A stretch of DNA of 64,000 nt from Gammaproteobacteria bacterium (GTDB taxonomy: Bacteria > Pseudomonadota > Gammaproteobacteria > Steroidobacterales > Woeseiaceae): the NCBI GenBank assembly GCA_022600955.1, contig JAHZJK010000024.1, positions 1-64,000 on the forward strand, read 5' to 3'. Under the pieces are notes generated by a model, which was not told the DNA's origin, did no database searches, and saw nothing but the letters and a program-made list of their open reading frames with translations. Positions 44,015 to 52,798 of the stretch are shown here, one piece after another. A program made the position numbers and the translations under genes. Position 1 is the stretch's first letter, and every line of letters starts with the position of its first letter.

Positions 44015-44572
44015 ATGGCAACCGCAAGCACAAATGCATTCGCAGACGAAGCGACCTGGATTCAGCAGGCGCAACAGAGCGATGCACGTGCGTTCGAAGC
44101 ACTTTACCGCATGCATATCGACCGGGTTTACGGACTGTGTCTGCGTATGACAGGCAATGTGAGCGAGGCTGAAGATTGTGCGCAGGAAGCATTTATCCAG
44201 GCCTGGAACAAGCTGGACAAGTTTCGAGGCGATAGCGCGTTTTCCACCTGGCTGCATCGCATAGCGGTTAACTCGGTGCTTGGCCGGATGCGCAAATCGA
44301 AGCGCGAACATGATCGCATCATGGCCGTTGCAGAGGACGCACCACCGCCAATAGAAACAGGCGACACTGGCGACATGCGGGATTTATCGGAGGCTGTAGA
44401 CCGACTTCCGGAAGGCGCCAGGCACGTATTCGTACTGCACGCCGTTTATGGTTACAGCCACGATGAGGCCGGCAAGATGCTCGGCATCGCGACCGGCACC
44501 AGCAAAGCACAGCTGCATCGCGCGAAGAGATTACTGGCGCAGCAATTGAAGCAACAGGGATTTAGAGAATGA
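44015..44572 (+). CDS. ECF-family RNA polymerase sigma factor
   Basis: A 185-residue sigma-70 group 4 factor. Region 2 appears as DARAFEALYRMHIDRVYGLCLRMTG followed by DCAQEAFIQAWNKLDKFRGDSAFSTWLHRIAVN. Region 4 is DLSEAVDRLPEGARHVFVLHAVYGYSHDEAGKMLGIATGTSKAQLHRAKRLL, a complete helix-turn-helix. The ATG at 44015 gives the usual N-terminus but lacks a ribosome site. A TTG at 43970 in the same frame has GGAG nine bases upstream, so a 15-residue longer form is possible. The next gene overlaps by ATGA and is the likely cognate regulator. Confidence 0.9.
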   Translation: MATASTNAFADEATWIQQAQQSDARAFEALYRMHIDRVYGLCLRMTGNVSEAEDCAQEAFIQAWNKLDKFRGDSAFSTWLHRIAVNSVLGRMRKSKREHDRIMAVAEDAPPPIETGDTGDMRDLSEAVDRLPEGARHVFVLHAVYGYSHDEAGKMLGIATGTSKAQLHRAKRLLAQQLKQQGFRE

Positions 44573-45123
44573 CCGACTACAACGATGAAAAACTGATGCA
44601 GGCAGCGAACGCGCTGGCGACGGATATCGCACCGCGACGAGACCTGTGGCCGGGCGTTGCCGAAGCCATTGCCGTGCCCGCTCGCAGGCGCTGGTCTCCG
44701 ATGCTGGCGCAGGCGGCAGCGGTCATTATGCTGGTCGGCGCATCATCCGCGGTCACTTATACGGTGATGAAAGACGAGTCGGCTACGGTGGCGACCACAA
44801 TCGCGACACCGGGAATGGTGTTTGAGCAAGCCTCGTTTGGCAGTCGCTATACATTGGGGCCGGGCTTTCAGGATGCGCGCAATTCACTGGTGTCCGAGCT
44901 GGATGTCGAGCTCCAGAAACTCTCAACGGATGATCGTGCCAACATTGAAACGAATCTGCAGCTGATTCACGAGGCGATCTTCGAGATGAATGAAGCGCTT
45001 GAGGCAGACCCGGATAACACCTTGCTGCAGGAGCAGCTGTTACGGACTTACCGTGATGAGCTGGCGCTGCTGCGCCGGGTCGGCGGTCTGACGCGTAATG
45101 TCATGATGAGAAACGATATCTAG
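44569..45123 (+). CDS. putative membrane-anchored anti-sigma factor
   Basis: A 184-residue single-pass protein. The short cytosolic part (residues 1-45) includes RRDLWPGVAEAIAVP, a pattern seen in sigma-binding helices of some anti-sigma proteins. One membrane helix is at about 46-66 (LAQAAAVIMLVGASSAVTYTV), and a long helical extracytoplasmic part rich in E, L and Q follows. There is no HxxxCxxC zinc motif, so it is not a ZAS-type anti-sigma. The anti-sigma call rests on the ATGA overlap with the ECF gene and the topology. A heavy-metal-resistance-like periplasmic sensor is another option. Confidence 0.65.
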   Translation: MTDYNDEKLMQAANALATDIAPRRDLWPGVAEAIAVPARRRWSPMLAQAAAVIMLVGASSAVTYTVMKDESATVATTIATPGMVFEQASFGSRYTLGPGFQDARNSLVSELDVELQKLSTDDRANIETNLQLIHEAIFEMNEALEADPDNTLLQEQLLRTYRDELALLRRVGGLTRNVMMRNDI

Positions 45124-45157
45124 GCGGCGCTGTCCGCTTGGCAGAGAAGTGAGAAAG

Positions 45158-46039
45158 ATGATGAATAAGTATATGACGATGGCTTTGGCCACCCTGGTAA
45201 GTCTGCCGGTCATGGCAGACGACATCAACGAGACGATTAATGCAGAAGATGACGGCCATGTTCACGTGTCCAACATCGCCGGCTCGGTCACAGTCACGGG
45301 CTGGGACCGGGAGATGGTTTCGGTCACAGGAACCCTGGGTCGCAATGTCGATGAGCTGATCATCGAGCGCCATGGCGACAAGGTCGTAATCAAAGTCAAA
45401 GTGCCTCGTCATGGTGGTCGCGGAATTGATAGCGACCTCAATATCAGTGTGCCAAGAGACAGTTCGCTGGATGTTGGCACAGTCAGTGCCGATATCGAGG
45501 TTACCGAGGTGACCGGTGAGCAGGGACTGCAGGCTGTCAGCGGTAATATCTCAACAGAATATTTTGGGGAAGATGTTGAAGTCGGCGCGGTGAGCGGCGA
45601 TGTCGAAGTGTCAGGTAACGGGGCAGACGGTGACGTTAGCGCGAGCACGGTATCCGGCAGTGTGACGGTGTTCAGAGCATCGGGAAGAATCGACGCCGAG
45701 TCGGTAAGCGGCAGGGTGACAGTCGATGAGGGCTCGTTCGATCGCGCTGAACTGGGTTCTGTAAATGGCCGGGTAACGTTTGAAGGTGAATTGCAAGATG
45801 GCGGCAAGATGGAGGTCGAAACGGTCAACGGCTCGGTCAACATCGACATCACGAATAGAGTTTCCGGCCGCTTTGACATCGATACTTTGAATGGGTCTAT
45901 TCGCAGCTGTAACGGCCCGAAAGCGCAACGCACCAGCAAATACGGACCGGGCTGGGAGCTGGAGTACGAAATTGGCGACGGCGACAGCCGGGTTGAGGTC
46001 TCCACAGTTAACGGCAGCGTTTCGGTCTGCAGTAAGTAG
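45158..46039 (+). CDS. exported DUF4097-type beta-repeat protein
   Basis: A 293-residue exported protein, signal peptide cleaved around LPVMA-DDINE. The body is a run of short beta-strand repeats with VSG/VNG turns (AVSGNISTEYFG, AVSGDVEVSG, TVSGSVTVFRA, SVSGRVTVDEG, SVNGRVTFEG, TVNGSVNIDI), the pattern of DUF4097/adhesin-like right-handed beta helices. Two cysteines near the end (IRSCNGP, SVSVCSK) may cap the solenoid. The start lies 34 bases after the putative anti-sigma gene; ATG 45158 and 45161 are equally good. It is probably a target or sensor of the ECF system. Confidence 0.85.
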   Translation: MMNKYMTMALATLVSLPVMADDINETINAEDDGHVHVSNIAGSVTVTGWDREMVSVTGTLGRNVDELIIERHGDKVVIKVKVPRHGGRGIDSDLNISVPRDSSLDVGTVSADIEVTEVTGEQGLQAVSGNISTEYFGEDVEVGAVSGDVEVSGNGADGDVSASTVSGSVTVFRASGRIDAESVSGRVTVDEGSFDRAELGSVNGRVTFEGELQDGGKMEVETVNGSVNIDITNRVSGRFDIDTLNGSIRSCNGPKAQRTSKYGPGWELEYEIGDGDSRVEVSTVNGSVSVCSK

Positions 46040-46058
46040 ACATACTTCATTCGCATAA

Positions 46059-46092
46059 GAGGCCGGACTGCGACTGCAGTCCGGTCTTTTTT
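46059..46092 (+). terminator. intrinsic terminator after the DUF4097 gene
   Basis: GGCCGGACTGC-GACT-GCAGTCCGGTC gives an 11-12-bp GC-rich stem (one G-T pair) with a 4-base loop, followed by eight T residues. It closes the sigma/anti-sigma/DUF4097 unit and separates it from asmA, which therefore has its own promoter. Confidence 0.93.
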
Positions 46093-46138
46093 TTGTCTCA
46101 ATTTGATACCCTAGGCGGTCTGTTATTGAGGTGGCGCA

Positions 46139-48178
46139 ATGGGCCGATTCGTAAAATATTTTTTCTGGGCTGCTGGCGGCCTGCTGGTCGTCTTCGTGCT
46201 GGCTGCAACCGCGCTGTATCTGTTCTTCGATCCCAACGACTTTCGCGAAGATATTTCGGCCGCCGTCAAGAACCAGACGGGTCGCGAGCTGCAGATAGAA
46301 GGCGATATCGAACTGGATCTCTTCCCGTGGCTCGCCGTTGAGGTTGGTCAGGTGAGCCTGGGCAATGCGCCGGGTTTTGGTGATGAGCCGATGTTGAGTC
46401 TCGAGTCGGCCAGGCTCAGCGTGCGCCTGTTGCCCATTCTGTTGCGTCAGCATATCGAGGTGGGTAGCGCTGATGTCAATGCACTGCGCCTGAACCTGCA
46501 AACCAGCGACAGCGGCAACAACTGGGATGACCTGCTCGCGGGCGGCTCGGAATCGAGTGACGCCGGCGGCTCCGAGTCCTCAGGCGGATTGAATGTTGGT
46601 GGTATCAACATCATTGATGCCGCGGTGCAGGTTACTGATACGAAGAGTGGCGCAACGTCCGTCTTCGATGCGGTCAACCTGCAGGTGGGCCAGTTGTCCG
46701 ACGACGGTTCGCCGGTACCGGTTGACGGCAGCCTGAGTTTTGACATTCAGCCAGACGGAATCAAGGGTGATGTATCACTCGACACCGTGATCGCATTCGA
46801 CGTTGAAAGTGGCAAGTTCCTGATCGACGGCTTGTCTCTGGAAGGGGTTATCGAAGGTATAGCGGCAATTCCATCGAGCGTGAGTGTAACAACCGCAGGT
46901 CTCGAAGTTTCGACGCGTGAAAACATGCTCGCGATGCAGCCGGCACAGATTTCTGCGTTCGGTATCGACGTGCATGCGGACGTGGAGCCGTTCTCATATG
47001 ACGGCAGCATTACGCCAAAGGCTGTCGTCCAGATCGATAGCTTCTCACCGCGCAGCCTCATGACGCTGTTTGATGTCGAGCCACCGCAGACTGCGGACGA
47101 AGCCGTGCTGAGCCAGGTGTCGCTGCAAGCGGCAGTGCAATTTACCAGTGCAGCCGTCGATATGACCGAGGTCGTTATGCGGCTCGACGATACGACCTTC
47201 AAAGGCTCGTTGTCGGTACCTCGCAGCAGTAGCGGCGCCTATCAGTTCGATCTCAGTGGCGACAGAATTGAGCTGGCACGTTACATGGCACCGGCCGATG
47301 AGTCGGCAAGTGGTGGCGCGGCGGACGCTGAAGCGGTCGAGATCCCGGCCGATCTGATTCGGCCATTAAACGCACGTGGCAAACTGCAAATCGCCGAGGC
47401 GACGCTGGGCAATATTGAATTCGACGATATTCAGCTTGGGCTTAACGCGCGCAATGGTCGCCTGCGTCTGTTTCCGGCCAGCGCCAGTCTGTTTGGCGGG
47501 CGCTACACCGGTGATGTGCAGGTGGACGTATCGGGTTCGACGCCCGCACTGTCGGTCGATGAGAAAATCACTGGCGTCGATCTTGGCAAACTCGCAACGG
47601 CAATGTTCGAGCAGCAAAACGTGACGGGCGAAATAAAAGGTTCGTTTCGGCTCTCGGGACGAGGTGCGGACACGGCAGCGTTGCAACGCAGTCTTTCCGG
47701 AAGCATGGATTTCGAGTTGACAGACGGTACCTTCGAAGGCACTGATGTCTGGTACGAGCTGCGGCGTGCCCGCGCATTGCTGAAAGGCGAGCCTCCACCC
47801 GCAGCCGAACTGCCCGCGAAGACGGATTTCAGCACCGTTCGAGCAACCGGCGTCGTCTCAGGTGGCGTGATGCGAAACGACGATTTCTATGCGGAGCTTC
47901 CGTTCATGCGTCTGACCGGCAGGGGCAGCGTCGATCTCGCCGCCGCGAGTGTCGACTATGGACTGACCGCTCGAATACTTGAGCGCCCCGAGTTTCTTCC
48001 CGACGCAACGCCCGAAGAACTCGAGGAATTCACGGAGGCCGTTATTCCGGTGAAAATTACCGGTCCGCTGGCGTCACCGAAACTCGCACCCGACGTCGAG
48101 GAGCTGTTGAAGCAGCGCGTCGAGGAAGAAGTCAAAGATCTGCTTGAGGACAAGCTGAAGGATTTGTTTGGGCGATGA
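46139..48178 (+). CDS. asmA: AsmA family protein
   Basis: A 679-residue envelope protein. An N-terminal membrane anchor (residues 8-32, FFWAAGGLLVVFVLAATALYLFF) is followed by the AsmA start motif FDPNDFREDISAAVKNQTGRELQIEGDIELDLFPWLAVEVG. The long beta-rich groove region and the C-terminal AsmA-like conserved block (LSGSMDFELTDGTFEGTDVWYELRRAR) follow. Members are thought to move phospholipids between the membranes. Its C-terminal tail is helical and charged (EEVKDLLEDKLKDLFGR). GAGGTGG precedes the ATG, and the next gene overlaps by ATGA. Confidence 0.92.
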   Translation: MGRFVKYFFWAAGGLLVVFVLAATALYLFFDPNDFREDISAAVKNQTGRELQIEGDIELDLFPWLAVEVGQVSLGNAPGFGDEPMLSLESARLSVRLLPILLRQHIEVGSADVNALRLNLQTSDSGNNWDDLLAGGSESSDAGGSESSGGLNVGGINIIDAAVQVTDTKSGATSVFDAVNLQVGQLSDDGSPVPVDGSLSFDIQPDGIKGDVSLDTVIAFDVESGKFLIDGLSLEGVIEGIAAIPSSVSVTTAGLEVSTRENMLAMQPAQISAFGIDVHADVEPFSYDGSITPKAVVQIDSFSPRSLMTLFDVEPPQTADEAVLSQVSLQAAVQFTSAAVDMTEVVMRLDDTTFKGSLSVPRSSSGAYQFDLSGDRIELARYMAPADESASGGAADAEAVEIPADLIRPLNARGKLQIAEATLGNIEFDDIQLGLNARNGRLRLFPASASLFGGRYTGDVQVDVSGSTPALSVDEKITGVDLGKLATAMFEQQNVTGEIKGSFRLSGRGADTAALQRSLSGSMDFELTDGTFEGTDVWYELRRARALLKGEPPPAAELPAKTDFSTVRATGVVSGGVMRNDDFYAELPFMRLTGRGSVDLAAASVDYGLTARILERPEFLPDATPEELEEFTEAVIPVKITGPLASPKLAPDVEELLKQRVEEEVKDLLEDKLKDLFGR

Positions 48179-48738
48179 TCAGAGTTGCCGCCATCTGCAT
48201 CGCGAGCTGGGCCCTGGCCCTGCCTGCAGGTGCGGCCGAGATGTTGAGTATCAAGGTCGATCACGTGGAAGGCAGGTACCTCATGAACTCCGAGGTATGG
48301 TTCGATGCGCCTATCGAGAGCGTCTTCGAGGTATTTCGGCGGTGGGATTATTCTGCTGAGTTTTCCAGTGCGATCGTAGAGGCGAAGGATGTCGAACCGG
48401 ACGAGTTGGGGCGGCCGCAGTTCTACGTACAAAACAAAGGATGCGTTTTGTTCTTCTGCAAGTCATTTGAGCGACGCGGCTATGTTGAGCTGGAACTGAA
48501 CACGTTCGTGCTTGCGTTTACGGATCCGGAGACAAGTGATTTTCATTTAAGCGATGAACGCTGGGATTTCGAGACGCGTGACGGCGGCACAGTGGTTACT
48601 TACGATCTCATGATGACGCCCAAGTTCTGGATCCCGCCCGCTATCGGTCCTTACCTGATCAAGCGCAAGCTGCGTAATGACGGCGGCAATGCGATCGACC
48701 GCATAGAGGTTATTGCGCGAGGGCTTTCCGATGACTGA
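48175..48738 (+). CDS. exported SRPBCC/START-like protein
   Basis: A 187-residue protein with a signal peptide (WALALPAGAAEML) and a domain whose pattern fits the SRPBCC/polyketide cyclase fold: an N-terminal strand with VWFDAPIESVFEVFRRWDYSAEFSS, a middle sheet, and a C-terminal helix PAIGPYLIKRKLRNDGGNAIDRIEVIA. Such folds bind hydrophobic ligands. The gene lies between asmA (overlap ATGA) and mutY (8-base overlap). Position next to AsmA makes a periplasmic lipid-binding role conceivable. Fold assignment is moderate, function unknown. Confidence 0.7.
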   Translation: MIRVAAICIASWALALPAGAAEMLSIKVDHVEGRYLMNSEVWFDAPIESVFEVFRRWDYSAEFSSAIVEAKDVEPDELGRPQFYVQNKGCVLFFCKSFERRGYVELELNTFVLAFTDPETSDFHLSDERWDFETRDGGTVVTYDLMMTPKFWIPPAIGPYLIKRKLRNDGGNAIDRIEVIARGLSDD

Positions 48739-49789
48739 TTTTTCGGGTCGACTGCTCGCATGGTTTGACGAGCACGGGCGCAAGGATCTTCCCTGGCAAG
48801 AGGACACGACGCCGTACCGGGTCTGGGTTTCCGAGATCATGTTGCAGCAGACGCAGGTGCAGACGGTAGTACCCTATTTCGAGCGCTTCATGATCCGTTT
48901 TCCGGATGTCGCGGCACTCGCCGCTGCGGGACAGGATGCCGTTCTGCAGCACTGGTCCGGGCTCGGCTACTACGCACGCGCACGCAATATGCACAAGGCG
49001 GCGCAGATTATCCGCAGTGAATTTGGCGGTGAGTTTCCGACTCGATTTGAGGATGTCGTCAGCCTGCCGGGTGTCGGGCGCTCAACGGCTGGCGCCATAT
49101 TGTCTATTGCGTGCGGACAACGGCACGCCATACTCGATGGCAATGTGAAGCGCGTGCTCGCGAGGCACGGCGCCGTGGAAGGCTGGCCGGGCAAGAGTGA
49201 CGTTGCGGCGATCCTTTGGGACATGGCGGAGACAAACACGCCCGACGAGCGCGGCGCCGACTATACCCAGGCAATCATGGACCTCGGTGCGACACTGTGT
49301 ACGCGCAGCAAACCCGATTGCGACCGTTGTCCTGTCGCCGCTGATTGCGAGGCCCGGCTCGCGGACGCGACGGCAGACTACCCGGAACGCAAACCAAGGC
49401 AGGTGAAACCGCTCAGGAAGACGACGATGATTCTTGCCAGCGCAGCGGGCAAGGTCTACCTTGTGCGGCGGCCGGAGGCCGGAATCTGGGGAGGGCTCTG
49501 GAGCCTGCCCGAGCTCGGCGATACCTCGGTCGACGACTGGTGTGCCGACAAGCTTGCATCGATTCGTCCAAACACCCGCGCGTGGGAGGTGCTGCGGCAC
49601 AGCTTCAGCCACTACGACCTCGATATCTTGCCGATTGTTGTGCAGCTCGAGTCGGCGCCGAGTAAAGTAGCCGACACCAGCAACGAAACCTGGCATTCGC
49701 TGCAAGATGAACTGCCGGGCGGCATCGCGGCGCCCGTGCAACGACTGATAGATCAACTGAAGAGTACGTTAGATGTCACGCACTATTAA
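48731..49789 (+). CDS. mutY: A/G-specific adenine DNA glycosylase
   Basis: A 352-residue base-excision enzyme that removes A mispaired with 8-oxoG. The catalytic Glu is in [12 protein letters not shown], the helix-hairpin-helix is [12 protein letters not shown], and the catalytic Asp is in [13 protein letters not shown]. The 4Fe-4S cluster cysteines are in [17 protein letters not shown] (C-x6-C-x2-C-x5-C). A C-terminal MutT-like domain recognises 8-oxoG ([21 protein letters not shown]). The ATG at 48731 is favoured over the longer track start. It overlaps yggX, an order shared with E. coli. Confidence 0.96.
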   Translation: MTDFSGRLLAWFDEHGRKDLPWQEDTTPYRVWVSEIMLQQTQVQTVVPYFERFMIRFPDVAALAAAGQDAVLQHWSGLGYYARARNMHKAAQIIRSEFGGEFPTRFEDVVSLPGVGRSTAGAILSIACGQRHAILDGNVKRVLARHGAVEGWPGKSDVAAILWDMAETNTPDERGADYTQAIMDLGATLCTRSKPDCDRCPVAADCEARLADATADYPERKPRQVKPLRKTTMILASAAGKVYLVRRPEAGIWGGLWSLPELGDTSVDDWCADKLASIRPNTRAWEVLRHSFSHYDLDILPIVVQLESAPSKVADTSNETWHSLQDELPGGIAAPVQRLIDQLKSTLDVTHY

Positions 49790-50045
49790 CTGTGTCATGT
49801 TGGGAGAGGGAGCCGAAGGCCTCGACTACCTGCCGTATCCGGGCGACCTCGGCCAGCGAATTTTTGACAACGTGTCGAAAGCGGCGTGGCAACGCTGGCT
49901 TGGCCACCAGACCATGCTGATCAATGAGTATCGTCTTACACCGATCGAACCGGATGCACGCCAGTTTCTCGAAACCGAGATGGAGAAGTTTTTCTTCGGC
50001 GAAGGTTCGGAGGCACCCAAAGAGTTCGTGCCGCCCAGCGCGTAA
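49773..50045 (+). CDS. yggX: YggX, Fe(2+)-trafficking / oxidative damage protection protein
   Basis: A 90-residue small acidic protein. [18 protein letters not shown] keeps the conserved Cys7, and [35 protein letters not shown] is the family core. It protects Fe-S clusters such as that of MutY against oxidants. It overlaps mutY by 17 bases. The stop codon lies in a perfect 20-bp palindrome shared with the end of egtD. Confidence 0.96.
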   Translation: MSRTINCVMLGEGAEGLDYLPYPGDLGQRIFDNVSKAAWQRWLGHQTMLINEYRLTPIEPDARQFLETEMEKFFFGEGSEAPKEFVPPSA

Positions 50046-50059
50046 GGCCGGCCTTACGC
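50040..50059. repeat. perfect 20-bp palindrome joining yggX and egtD stops
   Basis: GCGTAAGGCC-GGCCTTACGC is a perfect palindrome. The TAA of yggX and the (reverse) TAA of egtD sit symmetrically in its two arms. It could act as a bidirectional 3'-end hairpin (8-bp stem, 4-base loop), but it has no T-run on either strand. Confidence 0.75.
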
Positions 50060-50986
50060 CCGAACCAGGAACTGCACGCTGAACAGTTGTTCCTTGTCCG
50101 TCCAGACTTTCTCAACGACGAATCCCGCTTCCGCGGCCATCGCTGCAAAGCCATCCAGTGTGTACTTGTGCGAGTACTCAGTCAGGATCGCCTCGCCGTC
50201 TGCGATGTCGAAGGCTTTGTCGCCCACCTCAAAGGTCTGATTCGTCTGGCTGATCAGTTTGATCTCCACGCGGCCTTTGTCCGGATCGTAGTTGGCACTG
50301 TGGGCGAACTCGTCGACGTCGAAGTTGGCTCCGTAGTCACAGTTCAGATGTCGCAGCATGTTGAGATTGAACTCGGCCGTGACACCTGCTGAGTCGTTGT
50401 ACGCGCTCTCTATTACCTCCGGGTCTTTTTGCAGATCGACGCCGATCAACAATGCACCGCCCTTGCCGGCTTCGTGGTGCATGACTCGCAGTAGCTCCAT
50501 GGCCACGGCGTGTTCGAAGTTGCCGATCGTGGAGCCCGGGAAATACACGACATTGCGCACGGGCATAACCATTGGCCTGGGTAGCTGGAACAGCTTCGTG
50601 AAGTCTGCGACGACCGGCAATACATCGATGTGCGGAAATTCGGCGCGGATCTCGTCGGCGGATGTGTGCAGGTGCTCGGCAGAGATGTCGACGGGGACAT
50701 ACGCCGCAAGCTCCGACAGGTGTTCCAGCAAGACGCGGGTCTTGAGGCTTGAGCCGCTGCCGAACTCGATCAGGCTCGCCTGCTTACCCACTTTCTCCGT
50801 GATCTCGGCAATGTTGTCGCGCATGATGCCGAGCTCTGTGTTTGTCAGGTAGTACTCCGGCAGGCGCGTGATCGCGTCAAACAACTGTGAGCCACGCTCA
50901 TCATAAAAGTACTTCGGTGAAATCTGTTTTTGTTTCGCCGACAGGCCATCTACGATTTCAGAAATTTCGGTACTGCTAACTGGCAT
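50054..50986 (-). CDS. egtD: L-histidine N-alpha-methyltransferase
   Basis: A 310-residue SAM-dependent enzyme that trimethylates histidine to hercynine. QISPKYFYDERGSQLFDAITRLPEYYLTNTE is the family N-terminal signature, LIEFGSGSSLKTRVLLEHL the SAM-binding loop, and GSTIGNFEHAVAMELL the second motif. The start at 50986 (MPVSSTEISEIV) overlaps the egtB stop by 11 bases, so the two are coupled. Together they form the short ergothioneine route. Confidence 0.95.
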   Translation of the reverse strand: MPVSSTEISEIVDGLSAKQKQISPKYFYDERGSQLFDAITRLPEYYLTNTELGIMRDNIAEITEKVGKQASLIEFGSGSSLKTRVLLEHLSELAAYVPVDISAEHLHTSADEIRAEFPHIDVLPVVADFTKLFQLPRPMVMPVRNVVYFPGSTIGNFEHAVAMELLRVMHHEAGKGGALLIGVDLQKDPEVIESAYNDSAGVTAEFNLNMLRHLNCDYGANFDVDEFAHSANYDPDKGRVEIKLISQTNQTFEVGDKAFDIADGEAILTEYSHKYTLDGFAAMAAEAGFVVEKVWTDKEQLFSVQFLVRA

Positions 50987-52235
50987 GATCGTCCTTTGCG
51001 AGTCGCACGCCCAGGAACTGCCAGCGGGCGTCCGGGTAAAAGAAGCTGCGGTAAGTCGGTCGAATATGGTCACTCGCTGTTACGCAGGAACCGCCGCGAA
51101 CCGTCATTTGATTGCACATGAATTTGCCGTTGTACTCACCCAGCGAACCGGCCAGGGGTTTGAAGCCGGGGTAGGGTGCGTAGGGCGACGACGTCCATTC
51201 CCAGACATCGCCAAAATACTGCTGGCCGGTGGATGCCATCGGGTGCCAGTGCCGTGATTCCAGAAGATTGCCGTGGCTATTGTGGTTGCGGGCCGCCAGC
51301 TCCCATTCAAACTCGGTTGGCAGGCGCGCGCCGGCCCATCGCGCAAATGCGTCGGCCTCATAGTAACTGACGTGACAGACAGGCGCGTTGTCATCGATGT
51401 CGCGTTCGCCGCCCAGCGTGAATTCAGAGTCGCGTGACTTGCTCCAGTATAGCGGGCGATTCCATTGTCGTGCGTTGACGACGGCCCAGCCATCGGACAG
51501 CCACAGCGCCGCACTCTCGTAACCGCCGTCTTCGATGAAAGCACGGTACTCGGCGTTCGTGACGAGGCGGTTACCGATCTGATGTTCGTGTATCAGTGCG
51601 TCATGGCGCGGCGTCTCATTGTCGAAAGCGAAACCTTCACCGTCGGCACCTATCCGATGAATACCCGCGCAGCCGTCCGTAAACGAATACGGCGCCACAG
51701 CCTGGCTCGGAACAATCTCGAGTGTCGTGGATACGGGCGGTTTGATCGGGTTGCAGGAAAACACGTGTTTGATATCGGTCAGCAACAATTCCTGGTGTTG
51801 CTGCTCGTGTTGCAGTCCGAGCGTAACGACGTGCATCACCTGTTCATCGGCTGCGACTTCCGTCTGCAGCAACTGTTGCATGGCCGTGTCGACGTAGGAG
51901 CGATAGTCGAGAACCTGTGTGAGCGTCGGGCGTGACAACAGACCGCGCTGCGGTCGGGCGTGCATTTGGCCGGCCGTGTAGTAATAGGAGTTGAACAGGA
52001 AGTGGTACTGATCGTCGAAGCGCGTGTAGTCAGGCAGGTGTGATTCGAGCACGAAGCGCTCGAAAAACCAGGTGACGTGCGCCAGGTGCCACTTGCTGGG
52101 GCTCACATCCGGCATCGATTGAACGACGGTGTCCTCGGGCCGCAGCTCACTGATCAGCCTGAGCGAGCATTCCCGAACGCTGCGGTAGCGATCAGACAGT
52201 GCGGTAGCGCTGACTTGTGCCAAAGGTATGGCCAT
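50976..52235 (-). CDS. egtB: ergothioneine biosynthesis protein EgtB (sulfoxide synthase)
   Basis: A 419-residue non-haem iron enzyme that joins hercynine to a thiol with oxygen. An N-terminal DinB-like part carries the iron ligands (KWHLAHVTWFFERF; the HxxxH motif within HEQQHQELLLTDIKH). A C-terminal formylglycine-generating-enzyme-like domain follows (RLPTEFEWELAARNH, FGDVWEWTSSPYAPYPGF). The ATG at 52235 (MAIPLAQVSATALSDRY) is preferred to the longer track start. No egtA, egtC or egtE is visible nearby, as is usual outside actinobacteria; whether cysteine or gamma-glutamylcysteine is the thiol is not clear from sequence. Confidence 0.94.
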   Translation of the reverse strand: MAIPLAQVSATALSDRYRSVRECSLRLISELRPEDTVVQSMPDVSPSKWHLAHVTWFFERFVLESHLPDYTRFDDQYHFLFNSYYYTAGQMHARPQRGLLSRPTLTQVLDYRSYVDTAMQQLLQTEVAADEQVMHVVTLGLQHEQQHQELLLTDIKHVFSCNPIKPPVSTTLEIVPSQAVAPYSFTDGCAGIHRIGADGEGFAFDNETPRHDALIHEHQIGNRLVTNAEYRAFIEDGGYESAALWLSDGWAVVNARQWNRPLYWSKSRDSEFTLGGERDIDDNAPVCHVSYYEADAFARWAGARLPTEFEWELAARNHNSHGNLLESRHWHPMASTGQQYFGDVWEWTSSPYAPYPGFKPLAGSLGEYNGKFMCNQMTVRGGSCVTASDHIRPTYRSFFYPDARWQFLGVRLAKDDHAS

Positions 52236-52336
52236 CCGGATCCTCAAGGGCTTGCTTGGAAGCGACACGTAGCACCGTACCGCAATCAGTAAGACCGCTC
52301 CAGCCCGCAGATTGTTTCACTTCGTGCAGTTTTGTG

Positions 52337-52798
52337 TCAGTGGAGTGGCAGCTCGGTCTTCTTCTGCACGGTGCGAATGGCAACGCTGGAATTGACACGC
52401 GCCACGCCTGGCAAGCGTGTCAATGAGTCTCTGTGCAGGCGCTCAAAATCTGCCATGTCGGACACAACCACCCGGAGCAGGTAATCGAACTCGCCTGTCA
52501 TGAGGTAGCACTCCATCACCTCGGGAATGTCACGTACGGCATCCTCGAAGGCGGCCAGCTCGCTCTCTTCCTCACGGTGCAGGCCGATGTGCACAAACAC
52601 GTTGCCCGACAATCCGACCTTGGGCTGGCTGATCAGCGCCGCATAGCGGTCGATCATGCCAGATTCCTCGAGGGCCCGGACCCGTCGCAAGCATGCCGAC
52701 TCGGACAGGCTGACTGCCGCAGCCAGCTGCACATTGCTGATGCGGCCGTCCTTCTGCAGGGCTTCGAGGATCAATTTGTCGTATCTGTCTATCGCCAT
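52337..52798 (-). CDS. Lrp/AsnC family transcriptional regulator
   Basis: A 153-residue regulator. The N-terminal HTH is DRYDKLILEALQKDGRISNVQLAAAVSLSESACLRRVRALEESG, and the C-terminal RAM ligand-binding domain is VFVHIGLHREEESELAAFEDAVRDIPEVMECYLMTGEFDYLLRVVVSDMADFERL. The start at 52798 (MAIDRYDKL) is standard. It is divergent from alanine dehydrogenase over 145 bases, so it probably controls that gene in response to an amino acid, most likely alanine. Confidence 0.93.
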   Translation of the reverse strand: MAIDRYDKLILEALQKDGRISNVQLAAAVSLSESACLRRVRALEESGMIDRYAALISQPKVGLSGNVFVHIGLHREEESELAAFEDAVRDIPEVMECYLMTGEFDYLLRVVVSDMADFERLHRDSLTRLPGVARVNSSVAIRTVQKKTELPLH

